Below are positions 46,748 to 58,983 of a stretch of DNA of 64,000 nucleotides, piece by piece (position 1 is the first letter of the stretch; each line of letters begins with the position of its first letter). Position numbers and translations under genes: made by a program. This DNA comes from Hofstenia miamia. Lineage: Eukaryota > Xenacoelomorpha > Acoela. The notes below the pieces were generated by a model. It did no database searches, was not told the origin of the DNA, and saw only the letters and a program-made list of their open reading frames with translations. The stretch spans positions 1,104,579-1,168,578 of the forward strand of contig SCFE01000019.1 in the NCBI GenBank assembly GCA_004352715.1. The letters run 5' to 3'.

Positions 46748-47870
46748 TGTAGAATCTTGCCCACACTGATTTTGCTTTAATTTAAGAGTTGCTTATCCAT
46801 TTCCCTTGGTATATGCGAATGTACAGTATGACAGATCCCAGAACTCTCCCAACCTACTTTGTTGCTTAACTTATTAACTAAATTAATATTGCATTAGCAT
46901 CTCTAAATGCTGAACTAACAACAGTTTATTTAGGTTGAGAGCAATGGATGAAATACAGGGTCAAGACCCTGCATTGGCAACGCAGATCAATGCGCAGTAG
47001 AAGATATTTTTGTGGGAGACAGCTCCAGCTCCTACTTGAACGTTGCAGTGGAAACCATTGGTTTACTCAGTGCATGGATGGTTGCCTCAGTGATAGTGTG
47101 TGTGTGTGTGATAACTTAATTTAGTGCATTGATTATCCTTGTTATTATGGCTATGTAAATAAAAGGAATGAATGCAACTGCGATGTTTAGCTTGTTATTT
47201 TGCCTTACATGTAATAATAATACGTGTTACCTTTTGTACATGTGAACAATCAATGCTGTCGGCAATAAAACTATTTCATAAGTCAATTGATAGTCCAATA
47301 ATTTACTGAAAAGTGAATACATCATACAAAAGAACTGTAGATTACACATGTAGAGCATTTCAGATCTCAGAATAGTTGTTCTAAAAGTAATAATAATAAT
47401 CAGAGAGCAACGAATGATAGCAAAGCTATAAAAGATAAAAATCCCTATACCTATTTGTAACTTAAAAGCACATCAAGAAGTCTACAGCTACTAGCTGCAC
47501 CGCACTTTTGAAAGGCTATAGTGTGCAGGCTGCTCCAGAATTCCGTTAATTGTATTCAGGGACCACCATAGGATTACTCTAGTGCTTGAACATTTAGCTT
47601 TCCATTTAACTATTAAATAACCTTGACAATTTCCTGGCTTTTCTTCATCTGCGTTAATTACGCATGTCAGCATTAATTAGCGTGCATGACTTTGTCCTAT
47701 GATTTTTGCCAAAGTACTGCCAAGCAAATTAATATGAAATACTGCTTTAATAAATTTTTACAAATAATCAAGTATAATAAACATGTGTGTACAATTAATT
47801 ATTACTACAATTGAGTCTTATAAGTTCCCACTCTTTCTCTCAACTTGACCACAATTGTGATTATGCCACA
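46748..47870 (-). repeat. 3' LTR of the element (left copy)
   Basis: 1123 bases, TG...CA in element orientation. It shares with the right copy the (TG)n tract, the GCTGTCGGCAATAAAAC block and the short frame ending YSLSKVRCS. It differs by scattered substitutions and indels, including a 56-bp tandem duplication present only in the right copy. Confidence 0.9.
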
Positions 47871-47887
47871 CTCCCCCTCCAGCATAG

Positions 47888-50800
47888 CTAATTAAGAATG
47901 ATGACTCTTTCTCTGTGTACCATCTCTGCTGCTCTTTTTATGATATTGCTCGCTTCTTGCATCTCCCAATTTGTATTTTGATAGTTTTCTTCTTTTGTTA
48001 ATTTCAGTACGACATCTTTTTTGGTAGTTATCATCTTCTCATGTCGTATGAACAATGGGTTCCTTAGTAATTTTGAAATTGTGCACATACTTCTTAGTTC
48101 GTTCAGTTTGTCATTGAATTCATCAAAGTATTTTTCGTATAATCAATAGCCTTTAATGGCTATCATCAGTGTCATTATAGCGTCCACTGAACTCATGTGT
48201 GCTAGATCTGGGTGTATATTTGTATCTGGGTAGAAGAACTCGTGCGTTGATCTTAATGATTTCGATACTGTTGCCATATCATAAAATGCGGTGATGTTGT
48301 TGTGTACCTCTTCTTGTGTTATCTCTTCTGATTTATTTTTCCCCAATCTTATCATCATTATTATTTCAATGTGTCGCATTACATCATAGTATCTGTAATT
48401 TGAACTCCATAGTTCTCCCCAGACTATGTCATTGATTCCTGAAAATAGAATTACTATTTGTGTCAGACGTTTCTCGATTTCCTCTCATAACTTTTTTATT
48501 TGTGCGTGTATTGCTTCACCTTCTTTATATAGGTCATATGGTGTGACAGTTCCTTCTATGTACACTCTTTCCTTGTTATTGTTTCTTAGTAGCACTTCTT
48601 TTGATTTCTTGTATCTCTCATCATTTATCTTCTTTTCTGCTTCTTCATGTGTATTGACATATGTGTTTTCTTCATGCCATGCTGCTTTAACTGCTTTCCT
48701 GTCTTTCAGTCTCCATGTTGGTAGAAGCATTGGAATTGATATCATTGGAGGTAGTGTACATTTCAGCAACATTGTCATAGTTTGGTTTTCTATGGTGTCA
48801 TATGAAACTTCCATTTTTGCTGTTGTCGCCATGCCAAATGTTACTGGGTAATTGTTATTGCTCATTTTTTCTATTTTCCCAGAAAGTATTAGTTAATACA
48901 TTTCTCATCAAGTTCTGTACCATTTATGGTTTTATTATGAATTTCAATGAGATACACTTGATGTCTACTGCTATTTAGTTTTGTGGCTGCAACATTTGTC
49001 GAATTTCTTCTTTAGTGAAGGCTTCTGTACACAGTATTTTTATCAAAGATTTCATTTCTCTTTCATATACTTCTCCATATATTCTCTGTACTATATTGGT
49101 CTTCTTTTCACGTTTCACTGTGACTTCTACTAGTAGCCGCTTGTCATCTGTATCTACCCATGACAGTTCACTGGTTTTTTGCTCACCCCATTTTTCCAGG
49201 TTTATTTTGTCGATTTCCCTCTATGTGTTCAGAGTTAGAGCAATTGTATTTAACTGCAGTAACATCTCTTCCAATTGCATTTCTTCTTTCAACTTGCTAA
49301 CCATTTCTATTATCTCAATTGGGCGGTTTTCTCCTTACTTCTGCATTGTTTCAGATCTTTTTATGCTTCTTGTGTATGCACACTGCGGATAATCTTTTAG
49401 ATATCTCTTCATCTCTGTTGTTATTATTTTGTTTATCCATTAACTTTTGATTTTCTTTATCATTTCAAAAGTTTCCATCTGTTCTCTTCTCATGAGATTT
49501 CTTGTAGTTAGCCATGGCTGTCATTTCATTGCTCTCAGCTTTGTATTAGATGTCTCTCCCCACATGTATTTTTTTGTCTCGTCATTTATTATGTTAATCT
49601 CACTGGGGCATATACCAAGTTCTACTATACTGTGTCTTCCCAATGTATGCTGTTGTGTTAACAGTCTCATGAAGTATTTTTCAAATTTCTGTTGAACTTT
49701 TTTGTTGGCGACGAGGGCAGTATATCTGTGTATTGTAACATCCAGTTTTTAATGCTGCTTGGCATAGGTGCTATAGCTATTTCATATTTCTTGTTTTTAG
49801 CTATTTTTCGTCTTTCCTTTTTCATCATGGGTAACACTAGTTTGTCATTATCTGTCAATGCTATTGCCAATATCCAGATAGATGTTCATGCTCTAATGTT
49901 TGGTGCATTTGTTTCATTGAATATCATATTTTTGAAATTTTGTTTGGCATCCATCTCGTAAGTCCTTCTAATTTCATGAAGTGCAGCCTCTACTGATTTG
50001 TAATAATTTTTTATCAGTGACTTTATATTGATTAGTGGCCATTCTTCTTCTATTGGTTTTTCCACCTTCATTTCTTTCCAGACTTCTACTATGTTTTGTA
50101 AATGCTCAGGTGTCTGGTTCATGCTGCACTTGAGATAAATATTTCCTATTTCTTCTATCTGTTCTTCTGTGCCTAGTAATTCCATTCTTTTCACTTGATA
50201 GTACATGTTGATTGCTATTTTTGGCTCTACCATTATCCTCTCTGCTGGCACTATTGCATTCATTTGGAGGTTGATATTGATTAACTCTGATATTGTTATG
50301 TCTTTGTTGTCCATTGTGAACACATTTTCCAATTTCTCTTCCAGTGATTTTATGAATTCTGGTAGCTGTTCATTTATCTCTTGTTTAGCAATGATAATCA
50401 CTTTAATCTTATATCATTTTGCTCATTTGAGCATTTCTTCAATATTTGCCACTAAGTTTCTGGAATTTATCTCTGATCTTTTAATAAACTAAATTATCAT
50501 CAGATGATTTCTGTCCAGATTTACTTGTTCACATTCATTGATCAGCTTCTCTCTATTTTTCATTAATTTCTGAATGTCTTTGAGTGTGAATTGTTCTTTG
50601 AATGTGATATGGACTGTACTTTAAAGTAAGGCCTATTAAAGGTTTCTTTCATTCCAGCTCTGTATGATATGATCATGTTGCATGTGGGCTGATTATTTTT
50701 ATCTATGACTATTGGAATTGCCGAGCTTTCTTCTTCTTGGGTTGATGTGTGCTGTCTTATTAGTCTTTTTGTTTCTGGAGACAGATTATCATATGAACTA

Positions 50801-51090
50801 TAACGAATTCTTCTGTTTGCTATGAACTACGGATGTATCTTTTCTTTTCCTATCTTCGTCATCCTGCTTTCTCTTTCTTCAGATCTAGACGATGTTGTAG
50901 TTGACAATAGTTGTCTGTGGGAGAAGGCTTGTGAACTTTAATTCCAACAATTTTTCTGTGTTTTAAGTGAAGAATTCTGTTTGTTTTCCTTTATTTTCTT
51001 TTTCATTATCTTAGACCAAAGCAACAGTCTTTGCAATTTTTTGGTTCTGGTTTTCAACTTTGTTATCTTTCTGATAAGGTTTTCTTTAAA
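47888..51090 (-). pseudogene. Single long unknown reading frame inside the LTR element
   Basis: Fragments in order on the minus strand are 50401-49886 (171 aa, AKQEINEQLPEFIKSLEEKL...), 49870-49667, a run near 49200-48990 (RLLVEVTVKREKKTNIVQRI), 48865-48485 (NNYPVTFGMATTAKMEVSYD), 48379-48143 and 48088-47888 (KEENYQNTNWEMQEASNI). Together with the stretch towards 51090 they suggest one protein of about 1000 residues broken by some six to eight stops or frameshifts. It is rich in Glu, Lys, Ile and Asn, mostly predicted helical, and has no zinc knuckle or catalytic motif that I recognise. Position after the primer site suggests a Gag-like structural protein. The plus-strand frames here are antisense shadows. 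Confidence 0.6.
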
Positions 51091-51136
51091 TTCCGTTTTC
51101 TTTCTTGTGCATGTCAGGTACCTGTCATGGTGGCCA

Positions 51137-52318
51137 TATAGAATCTTGCCAACACTGATTTCGTTTTAATTTAAGAGTTGCTTATCCATTTCCCTTGGTA
51201 TATGTGATATGTACAGTATGACAGATCCCAGAACTCTCCCAACCTACTTTGTTGCTTAACTTATTAACTAAATTAATATTGCATTAGCATCTCTAAATGC
51301 TGAACTAACAACAGTTTATTTAGGTTGAGAGCAATGGATGAAATACAGGGTCAAGACCCAACACAGATCAATGTGCAGTAGAAGATATTTTTGTGGGTGA
51401 CAGCTACAGCTCCTACTTGAACGTTGCAGTGGAAACCATTGGTTACTCAGTTCATGGATGGTTACCTCAGTGATAGTGTGTGTGTGTGTGTGATAACTTA
51501 ATAATTTAGTGCATTGATTGTCTTTGTTATTATGGCTATATAAATAAAAGGAATGAATAATTTAGTGCATTGACTGTCTTTGTTATTATGGCTATATAAA
51601 TAAAAGGAATGAATGCAACCATGATGCTTTAGCTTGATATTTTGCTTTACATGTAATAACCCTACAGATATAATAATATGTGTTACCCTTTTGTACATGT
51701 GAACAATCAATGCTGTCGGCAATAAAACTATTTCATAAGTCAATTAATAGTCCAATAATTTACTGAAAAGTGAATACATCGTACAAAAGAACTGTAGATT
51801 ACACATGTAGAGCATTTCAGATCTCGGAATAGTTGTTCTAAAAGTAATAATAATAATCAGAGAGCAACGAATGATAGCAAAGCTATAAAAGATAAAAATC
51901 CCTATACCTATTTGTAACTTAAAAGAACTTCGAGAAATCTACAGCTACTAGCTGCACCGCACTTTTGAAAGGCTATAGTGTGCAGGCTGCTCCAGAATTC
52001 CGTTAATTGTATTCAGGGACCACCATAGGATTACTCTAGTGCTTGAACATTTAGCTTTCCATTTAACTATTAAATAACCTTGACAATTTCCCAATTGTTC
52101 TTCATCTGCGTTAATTACGCATGTCAGCATTAATTAGCGTGCATGACTTTGTCCTATGATTTTTGCCAAAGTACTGCCAAGCAAATTAATATGAAATACT
52201 GCTTTAATAAATTTTTACAAATAATCAAAGTATCATAAACATGTGTGTACAATTAATTATTACTACAATTGAGTCCCACTCTTTCTCTCAACTTGACCAC
52301 ACATGTGATTATGCCACA
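51137..52318 (-). repeat. 5' LTR of the element (right copy)
   Basis: 1182 bases. It includes the 56-bp tandem duplication at 51500-51611 (AATAATTTAGTGCATTGATT...). Its inner end reads TATA where the other LTR has TACA, so one LTR end is mutated. Divergence between LTRs is visible but modest, implying an insertion that is not recent but much younger than the LINE debris nearby. Confidence 0.9.
51500..51611. repeat. 56-bp tandem duplication in the 5' LTR
   Basis: AATAATTTAGTGCATTGATT...AAAAGGAATG occurs twice (51500-51555 and 51556-51611) with one substitution. The other LTR has a single copy. Confidence 0.9.
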
Positions 52319-52322
52319 GAAT

Positions 52323-52880
52323 GTATTTAACTAAATGATAACTGAGAGATAACCCCATTATTTTGGTAGTGCTGTGTACACCCAAGAAGGAAAATTCCAC
52401 TTGAAAAGAAGGTTATAGTTGTAATTTAAACACAGTTAAGCTGCTCTATGTAAGCTTCAGTAGTGATTAATTTAATGGACCTTAAGCAAAAGGAAGGCAT
52501 TAATAAATATAATATATTTATGTAATTATTAATACACTGCTCATCATGGATTAAGAACACTTTGTTATGGTGTGGAAACTATTTGACTGAACCATATATT
52601 TAAACTGTTTTCTATGCTAAGTGTGCCAAGTAACCATGTCCATTTGGAGCCACCATATGGAAACCATGGCTATTTGCATTTGCTATGTAAATACAGATAA
52701 CAAATATTTTACCACAGAGGTGATTTAGTCATTATTGCTCCTAAGAAATGAAGGATGAGTGAATTCAAATTTAATCAGGATCACAATGGAATTATTGAGA
52801 GTTTGTGGTTAACATCAGATATAAATTAAAAAATTTTTCTAAATGTTTCGTATTAACCCCATAAACAATATCAACACGAC
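52323..52880. other. Unannotated spacer
   Basis: Nothing recognised. It may include the 5' part of the following LINE. Confidence 0.35.
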
Positions 52881-52892
52881 TTTATTGAATTT

Positions 52893-54990
52893 ATGTCCAA
52901 CCAAATTCAGTGTCTACCTAATTGTGACCTATTAGTACTCTGTGAAGACTACAATATAAATTTCTGTGATAAAAAGCAAGAAGATTTTTTGATTGAATAC
53001 AATATATCCAATGTAAATAGTACCATTCCTACATGCCCATCATGTACTTCATTGATTGATTATTTACTAACTAGCCATCCAAATAGATTTCACATGAACG
53101 CCATCACTTGTAATTTCTCCAATCACCATGCTTCAGTTGTAATTGATAAAACAAATTTCAAAAAAATTAAGAAATCTATTTGTAAGGAAATAACAAAAAG
53201 ATCATTTAAAAATTTCAACTTAAATAGCTTCATTCATGATATTGATAACTTCAATTGGGATCGAGTATATACAATAAATAACATTGATGATATGATGGAG
53301 TATTATCTAACAACAATTAAGGCAATATTAGACTTGCATGCTCCACAAAAAGCCATGTTTGTAGTTGAAAAAGTTCCCAATGTATCTACAAGTCAAAAGC
53401 TAAACAAAGCAAAGATGAAAATGTCCAATTTATTCCAACAATGGGCAGACAACCAGAATGCTATTAATTATGAGTGGTACATCAATGCAAAAAATGAGGT
53501 TAAGAATTTAAAAAAAAGGTGTATTGAAAGCAATTGTCTTAAATTGTTTGAAAAGTTAAGAACAGACACAGAAAAATGGGAATTATGTGGAAAATATTTG
53601 TAGAAAAAAGTGTAATGACAGTATAGATGAAATTGAACTAGATGGCAAAACTATAAAAGGACAGCTCTGCATAGCCAATGCAATGAATAAAACATTTGTG
53701 AATATGGGAAAGTATAAAGGGAAACACGTACCTTCCTAAGTAGCAAGCCATCAATGGGCCATTATTGGTCCATTATTGGTGCCATCAATTTACCAACAAT
53801 GAGCCATCAATTCACCATAAAAAGCCAATATTTACCAACAATACGCCATTCATATAACAACAATTTGCCTTCTAACATTAATGGTTTATATTGGCAAATG
53901 GTTGGCCAATATTGGCCAACAATGCCAATAATGGACCAATAATGGTCCATTGATCATTGTTACTTGGGTTATAAGCATTCACTTCAAAATGTTTCAACCA
54001 ATTTTTTTTAAATTTTATTACAGAATATGAAGTAAAACAGAACATAATACACATAAATGATGGGAAATCAAAAGGCCCAAGTACTGTTCCCAACTTCATA
54101 CATAAGATCCCGTTTTTAAGAACATTGTCTCTGTTAACCTTCATGTTAAATAACTGCATTCACCACTCCTACTTTCCATCTGCTCTAAAATTTGCTATTG
54201 TTAGTCCAATTTATAAAAGTAAGAATGTCAGGGATCCTCAAAACTATCATCCAATATGCATTACACATATTCTTGCAAAAATATTTGAGAAAAGTATATA
54301 TAAGCAAATTCACAAATACCTTAATGACAACAAAGACATAAGTACCTCCCAATTTGGGTTTTGTGTAAAGCTGTCGTCACAAGATGCTCTAATGTTCACA
54401 ACTGAACAGTGGCATGCTTCTCTAAATGATGCACAATATGCTGGAATATGCTTCCTTGATCTTGTGATAGCATTTGATAGTATGTGTCATGAAATATTAA
54501 TTATTAAAATGCAAAAAAATGATTTCAGGTCAGATTCCATAAATTTATTACAAAGTTTTTTGACAAATAGGCGCCAAAGTGTAAGTTATCAGAAAATATC
54601 TTTGATCCCCTCAAAAGTACACAATGGTGATCTGCAAGGAACCATACTTGGAACTTTGCTATTCATCCTATATATGAACAATATCAACAATGCTATAACA
54701 AGTTCTAAAATTGTGCAATAGGCAGGTGACACTGCAATTTACATAAGCAATGAAGACAAAAACTATGTGATAAATAGTTTAATCAAAGAATTAGATAGCC
54801 TTAATAATTGGTTTAACAAAAATAAGCTCACCTTGAACTTGGAAAAAACAAAATTTGTAATGTTGCAGCCTAAATCAGAAGAAACTAGCAGTCTGTATTT
54901 AAAAATAGAAACCAACAAAATATACAATTGCAATGAAGCTAAATATCTAGGAGTGCCAATAAACTTGTCTTTCTGAATTTTAATAGATAA
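52893..54990 (+). pseudogene. LINE (APE endonuclease to RT), interrupted by a MITE
   Basis: The first frame (52893-53603) is the C-terminal half of an APE-type endonuclease (LCEDYNINFCDKK where 'GDFN' is expected, then CPSCTSLIDYLLTSHPNRF and SNHHASVVI for the 'SDH' box) plus the linker to the RT. After the MITE at 53735-53968, the RT resumes (DGKSKGPSTVPNFIHK). It continues in 54125-54721 with IVSPIYKSKNVRDPQNYHPI, CFLDLVIAFDSMCHEIL (first catalytic Asp kept) and LQGTILGTLLFILYMNNI. The Y-A-D-D box at 54719-54733 reads stop-Ala-Gly-Asp, so both the Tyr and one catalytic Asp are lost. The thumb follows at 54767-54976 (LNLEKTKFVML, AKYLGVPINLSF). Further C-terminal debris may run to about 55500. 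The overall type is Jockey/CR1-like. Confidence 0.8.
53735..53968. mobile_element. Palindromic MITE (234 bp) inserted in a LINE
   Basis: The left end is CCTAAGTAGCAAGCCATCAATGG-like and the right end, inverted, CCCAAGTAACAATGATCAAT. Both continue into GGNCCATTATTGGTCCATTA inverted repeats of about 45 bases. Internally GCCAAT/ATTGGC words dominate (TTGGCCAATATTGGCCAACA). It interrupts the LINE reading frame and shares ends and word content with the 612-bp element at 15589-16200. Confidence 0.8.
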
Positions 54991-54999
54991 CAAAATTGC

Positions 55000-55654
55000 A
55001 AGAGTAGCTTGATTTAATACTCAACTGTACTTAATCAATTGTGTTCCTAAAAACTTTTTGATAAATTTTGCAAGAAGCAAAATCTATGAAATTGTCAGCT
55101 ATGGGCCATTTTATGTTATAATGAAAGTACAACATGCTGAAAAAAACTTGAGAAAGTAACAAACTGGTCTATTGAAATAATTTGCAAAATCCTACGTTTT
55201 ACAAATATTTCTAAATACTACAATGAATACAAAATCATGAAACCTATTAATAACATTACTTATCTTACATTATTATATTTCTATAATATTCTTCTACACA
55301 ACAATATTTCTTTTTCACCAACAGCATTCTGCAAAAATCTAAAATATAATCACAGACAAGCATTCACATTAGAACATCAGTCATAAAGAATTGCCATGAA
55401 GGGAACAGTATCTTCTACAGAGGTGCTGATATCTTCAACATTTTATCTCCAGATATAAGACAGTGCACTAATATCATAAAAAAATGTTTAAATAATATTT
55501 TCTGAACAACCTGGAAAGTGGAAAATGTTATTCTAGTAACTTTAAAGTGCCATAGAATATTTTATTAATTAAATGCATAATTTATAAATTGCTCCAACCT
55601 AAATTTGCTTGTACATTTAGTTTAATCTTGTATTTATTTTGGTAAAAAAATAAA
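55000..55654. other. LINE 3' debris / unannotated
   Basis: Probably continues the decayed C-terminal and 3' region of the LINE. No motif was strong enough to annotate separately. Confidence 0.35.
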
Positions 55655-55850
55655 TGTTGAAGTTGAGCAGTAAGTAAAAAGCATAAGAAATACCTGGAGG
55701 ATTTGGGAGTACCAAAGTGGGGAGGGGCAGTAGCACAGAAGACAGCATTGTTAGGAACAGCTAGAGTCCTGAGGAAAGCTCTCAGACTCCCTGGGAACTG
55801 GTGAGTTCCCTGAGCTGAGAGGAATACCAGCATGAAGCTGTGAGAAGTAA
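55655..55850 (+). pseudogene. 3' end of a second REL-endonuclease LINE copy
   Basis: About 195 bases closely match the last part of 45074-45895. In that frame they give SKKHKKYLEDLGVPKWGGAV, then TALLGTARVLRKALRLPGNW with the stop, and the same short 3'UTR up to GCTGTGAGAAGTAA. A few frameshifting changes occur at the left. It is a strongly 5'-truncated insertion, and the point where similarity stops after GAGAAGTAA marks the common 3' end of the family. Confidence 0.85.
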
Positions 55851-55929
55851 CAAGAGTCAAACCAAATTTTTTACTTAATTGTATATAAAAACTATAAACA
55901 AACACATGATAAAAATATTTACAAAACTA

Positions 55930-56905
55930 TTTAAATATGCAATGTTAATTAAAGAGCAGTTTTAAAAGTAATTCAACCATGCATTGAGTTTATTATCTAT
56001 GCCCAATAATGTTTGCCTATTTAATAAAAATTGTTTTATTTTTTTCTTGAAGTGTTTATAGTTTTTCTGACATTTTATATCAATACTTAAATCATTCCAT
56101 AAGATTGAACATTTAAAAGAAAATGAATCTTGATGATTATTGATGCTAAAATGTGTTTTACTTCTTTTATTGATTTTGATGTAATTATTAAGAAAACTTA
56201 ATGAACTTAAATTTGTGTATCATACATAAAGATTGATACTGAATAAAGTAACTCAGGGCCAAGATATAATATGATGATCTTAATTGCATTATGGATTCGT
56301 GTTTTTTAATATAATTAAGTGTGCTAAATGCCCAGTTAAACATTTTTGCTAATGATGAACATTTTTGTGATGTGAGATTTTGGAAAAGGATGGTAAAAAT
56401 ATTTTATTTCAAATGCCATCTTTTTTAATTTATGGGAGAAGAAGTTATCAAATTTTAAGTCATTGTCTATTAATACACCTAGATAGATTACACATTTACT
56501 TTGACTAATTTTGTTATCACAAACATTTATTTTAATATTTTCAGTTGTTGTTTAGATGAAAAATGAAAAAATGATAAATTGAGTTTTGTCAGAATTGATT
56601 TTTAGTATATTGCAATTGAAATATGTTATGAAATTTTCAATATCTTTTGTCAAACATTTTGGGTTGTGTCAAAAGGATTTTTGGCTGTTTGTAATATACA
56701 AGTATCATCTGTGTATTGGTAAATAGTTCCATTTTTCAAGGATTTTGAAATATCATTTACATATAATGCAAATAGAATGGGTCCTAATACAGTTCCTCAA
56801 GGCGCACAAAGATTTGTAGTAGTATATTCTCAAAAATATGGTCAATTTTAACTTGTTGTTTACAATTGCTTAAGAAACTCATAATATAATTTGAGAGTGA
56901 TTTTA
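55930..56905 (-). pseudogene. LINE RT and C-terminus, minus strand
   Basis: From 56808 leftwards the minus strand reads GTVLGPILFALYVNDISKSL followed by KNGTIYQYTDDTCI, the RT block with the catalytic box as YTDD. Next come INSDKTQFIIFSFFI, VIYLGVLIDNDLKFDNFF and, towards 56090, CSILWNDLSIDIKCQKNYKH, a typical C-terminal LINE motif. The wording 'YVNDISK...NGTI.QY.DDT' matches the copies at 6536 and 7534, so all belong to one family. Stops and frame changes are frequent. Confidence 0.7.
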
Positions 56906-57520
56906 GTGACTCACATACTTGACATTATTATTGCTAATGGATTTTTGAAATTTTTAAGATTACCGCTAATGGATTTTGCAATGATTCATTTATATGTTGG
57001 GGCCAATTTAGTTTACAATGATTCATATACATGTCATAGGGCTTCAATTTGGTTTACATTCACAGCATGTTTTTGATATAGTGACTAATTTATATGGCTA
57101 ATTTTATTACATGTTTTTGTTTAATATTCACAGCTATATCACACGTTATGCATGCTTACATGACTACAGGGTTAAATGTATGTTTAATTTGTAAACATTA
57201 CATGTAAAAGGCTACAATGTGTTTTTCAAAATTTCCAGCTAATTTATACATAAAAATACCTAGCATTTCAACTGTTTACAGTGTACAATGTTTAATTTGG
57301 AAAACATTGCATTTAAAAAACCTCATTTTCATTTTTGTTAATACACATTGTTAACACAATTATCATATCATGTTTTTTCCAACCAAAGAATATTTTTCAT
57401 ACTTCCTCATGTATTTCCATTGGCTGGTCAATCTATATATTCACCTCATTTCATTGGATAAAATCATTATTTTTCTTCTATGCAAACTCGACCTTCTTAT
57501 TCTTACTAACAAATATCTGC
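56906..57520. other. Unannotated spacer
   Basis: AT-rich. Recurrent ACATGTTTTTG, TTACATG and ACATTACATGTAAAA words suggest a weak old repeat. No gene. Confidence 0.35.
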
Positions 57521-57524
57521 TGAA

Positions 57525-57767
57525 ATGCTAGCATCCAGTTCATTAGGTAGTCTATTTGATGATCTATGCAAAACCCCATCACCATCATCAAACTATAACC
57601 CATTAACACAGGAGATGATGATCCCACCACCTGCACCTGTAAAAGATAAGTGCAAGTCTCAACACAAACAAAGACATCCTATAGTTAACAATAATGCAAT
57701 TGTCTTCCCCATCTCATATGAAGAAGATGATATTTTACAATGTCTTAACAACATCAACTCCCAATGA
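57525..57767 (+). CDS. Small hypothetical protein, Pro/Ser-rich
   Basis: An 80-codon frame begins MLASSSLGSLFDDLCKTPSP, is followed by a Pro-rich stretch (MMIPPPAPVKDKC), a basic patch (KSQHKQRH) and an acidic end (YEEDDILQCLNNINSQ). Composition is less AT-driven than the other chance frames here. It may be the end of a larger gene or of the Polinton-like element to the right. No family is recognised. Confidence 0.3.
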   Translation: MLASSSLGSLFDDLCKTPSPSSNYNPLTQEMMIPPPAPVKDKCKSQHKQRHPIVNNNAIVFPISYEEDDILQCLNNINSQ

Positions 57768-57815
57768 TCTACATGTATTTTTTCTAATACAAGTCCTGCC
57801 AGTGAATTTCAACAA

Positions 57816-58982
57816 AACTCTGGCTAACAATTGAGGACAGTATTCAGTTAAACACAAAGTATGGTACATTGGTAAAGATAAGATTTGATAATGGGTTTTA
57901 CTATTTTCTACATAAATGCTATGTCAATGCATTGGGTGAAAACCTTCCCACAATGATGATATGGAAATTGAGACTGAGGTAGTGTGAATTGTATTGTATT
58001 ACAGTTTAGTAAATAAATAAATAAAAAACACAGTTTTGTTTTCACTCTTTACATGTAATAGTTTTTATTTTTATACTGCAAATATAATAAACAAAAAATC
58101 ATTAATTACTAGCTACAATGGTTTCACAACATATTTTTTAAATTTACATTGATTATTACTAGTAACTGGTGGTAATAATATACCTCATTGTCACTGTTGA
58201 ATGTTCATTTGATGTACAAATTTAAAATAGTCCTTTATACAGTCTGTAGAATTTCCCATAATTTGTGGATACCAGTAACCTTGATCAAGTAAATTTTCCA
58301 CAGGCCAAGAGATTAATTAACTAAAAAATCTGCTGGTCATTCTATTGCATGCACTAAATAAAATATCTTTTCTACCTGTCTATTTCAGAGATTTGATAAA
58401 AGTAATCATTTGCTCATTTGCTAGGTTTCCTTCTGTAAATCTGATATGATGGAAGTTACACTGATACCAATTGAAAGCTTTCTGTATATGTCCTGGCAAA
58501 CAATCAAAATTCTCCTTTGATTGGTGTACTGTAATAATGTAGAGTTTTTCATCAATCAAAATTCTCCTTTGATTGATGTAATAAACATTATTGTATGGGG
58601 CACCTTTAATTTTAGCTCAGGGTTTTTCAAGTTTATACTGCTGGGCAAAAATCACAAGATGATAAAATATTGTTGTAATAGAAACAGATTATAATTATGA
58701 ATATTATACATATTGTTTTAAATATTACTTTGAAATAGTTTGTTGAATTTGACATTAAAATAAATTTTTTTTACAAAATTTAATGAATTTATTTGGCTGG
58801 AGGTATGGTTTTATTTAACTTTACAAGGATTATGTTGAGTTATATGCATTGTGTATTAGTTTTAGATATTTCTTAAGAAATTTACTAAATTTATTTATTC
58901 AGTTATCCCCTATATGTCTTAGGTTTATTATGAAATTATTGGATTCATTTCCTAGCAATGTAATTTTACTTTTTCAGTAAAA
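57816..58982. repeat. 1.17-kb direct duplication, copy 1
   Basis: Matches 58984-60150 with an offset of 1168. A single N at 58983 separates the copies. Most of the length is identical, but clusters of differences occur at about 58310-58395 and 58550-58585. This pattern suggests two divergent alleles placed in series rather than a recent tandem duplication. Confidence 0.85.
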
Positions 58983-58983
58983 N

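Larger units (their letters stand above)
46748..52318 (-). mobile_element. LTR retrotransposon without recognisable pol (5.6 kb)
   Basis: Near-identical direct repeats at 46748-47870 and 51137-52318 bound a 3266-base interior. In minus orientation each LTR starts TGTGGCATAATCAC and ends GGCAAGATTCTACA, or ...TATA in the 5' copy. The 4-bp duplication GAAT flanks the element (46744-46747 and 52319-52322). Next to the 3' LTR is a polypurine tract GGAGGGGGAG (47871-47880 reversed). Next to the 5' LTR is TGGCCACCATGACAGG, in the position and with the TGG start of a tRNA primer site. All boundary signals of an LTR retrotransposon are present, but no protease, reverse transcriptase, RNase H or integrase motif was seen inside. 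Confidence 0.88.

Noticed and set aside
47491-47673. 60-codon frame present in both LTRs (also 51948-52130)
   Set aside because: It is repeated because it lies in the LTRs. There is no start context, no motif, and it is too short for an accessory gene to be claimed.
48426-50492. Plus-strand frames with many Ser, Phe and Ile residues that look like membrane proteins
   Set aside because: They are antisense shadows of the Glu/Lys-rich frame of the LTR element. Element orientation (polypurine tract, LTR ends) supports the minus strand.
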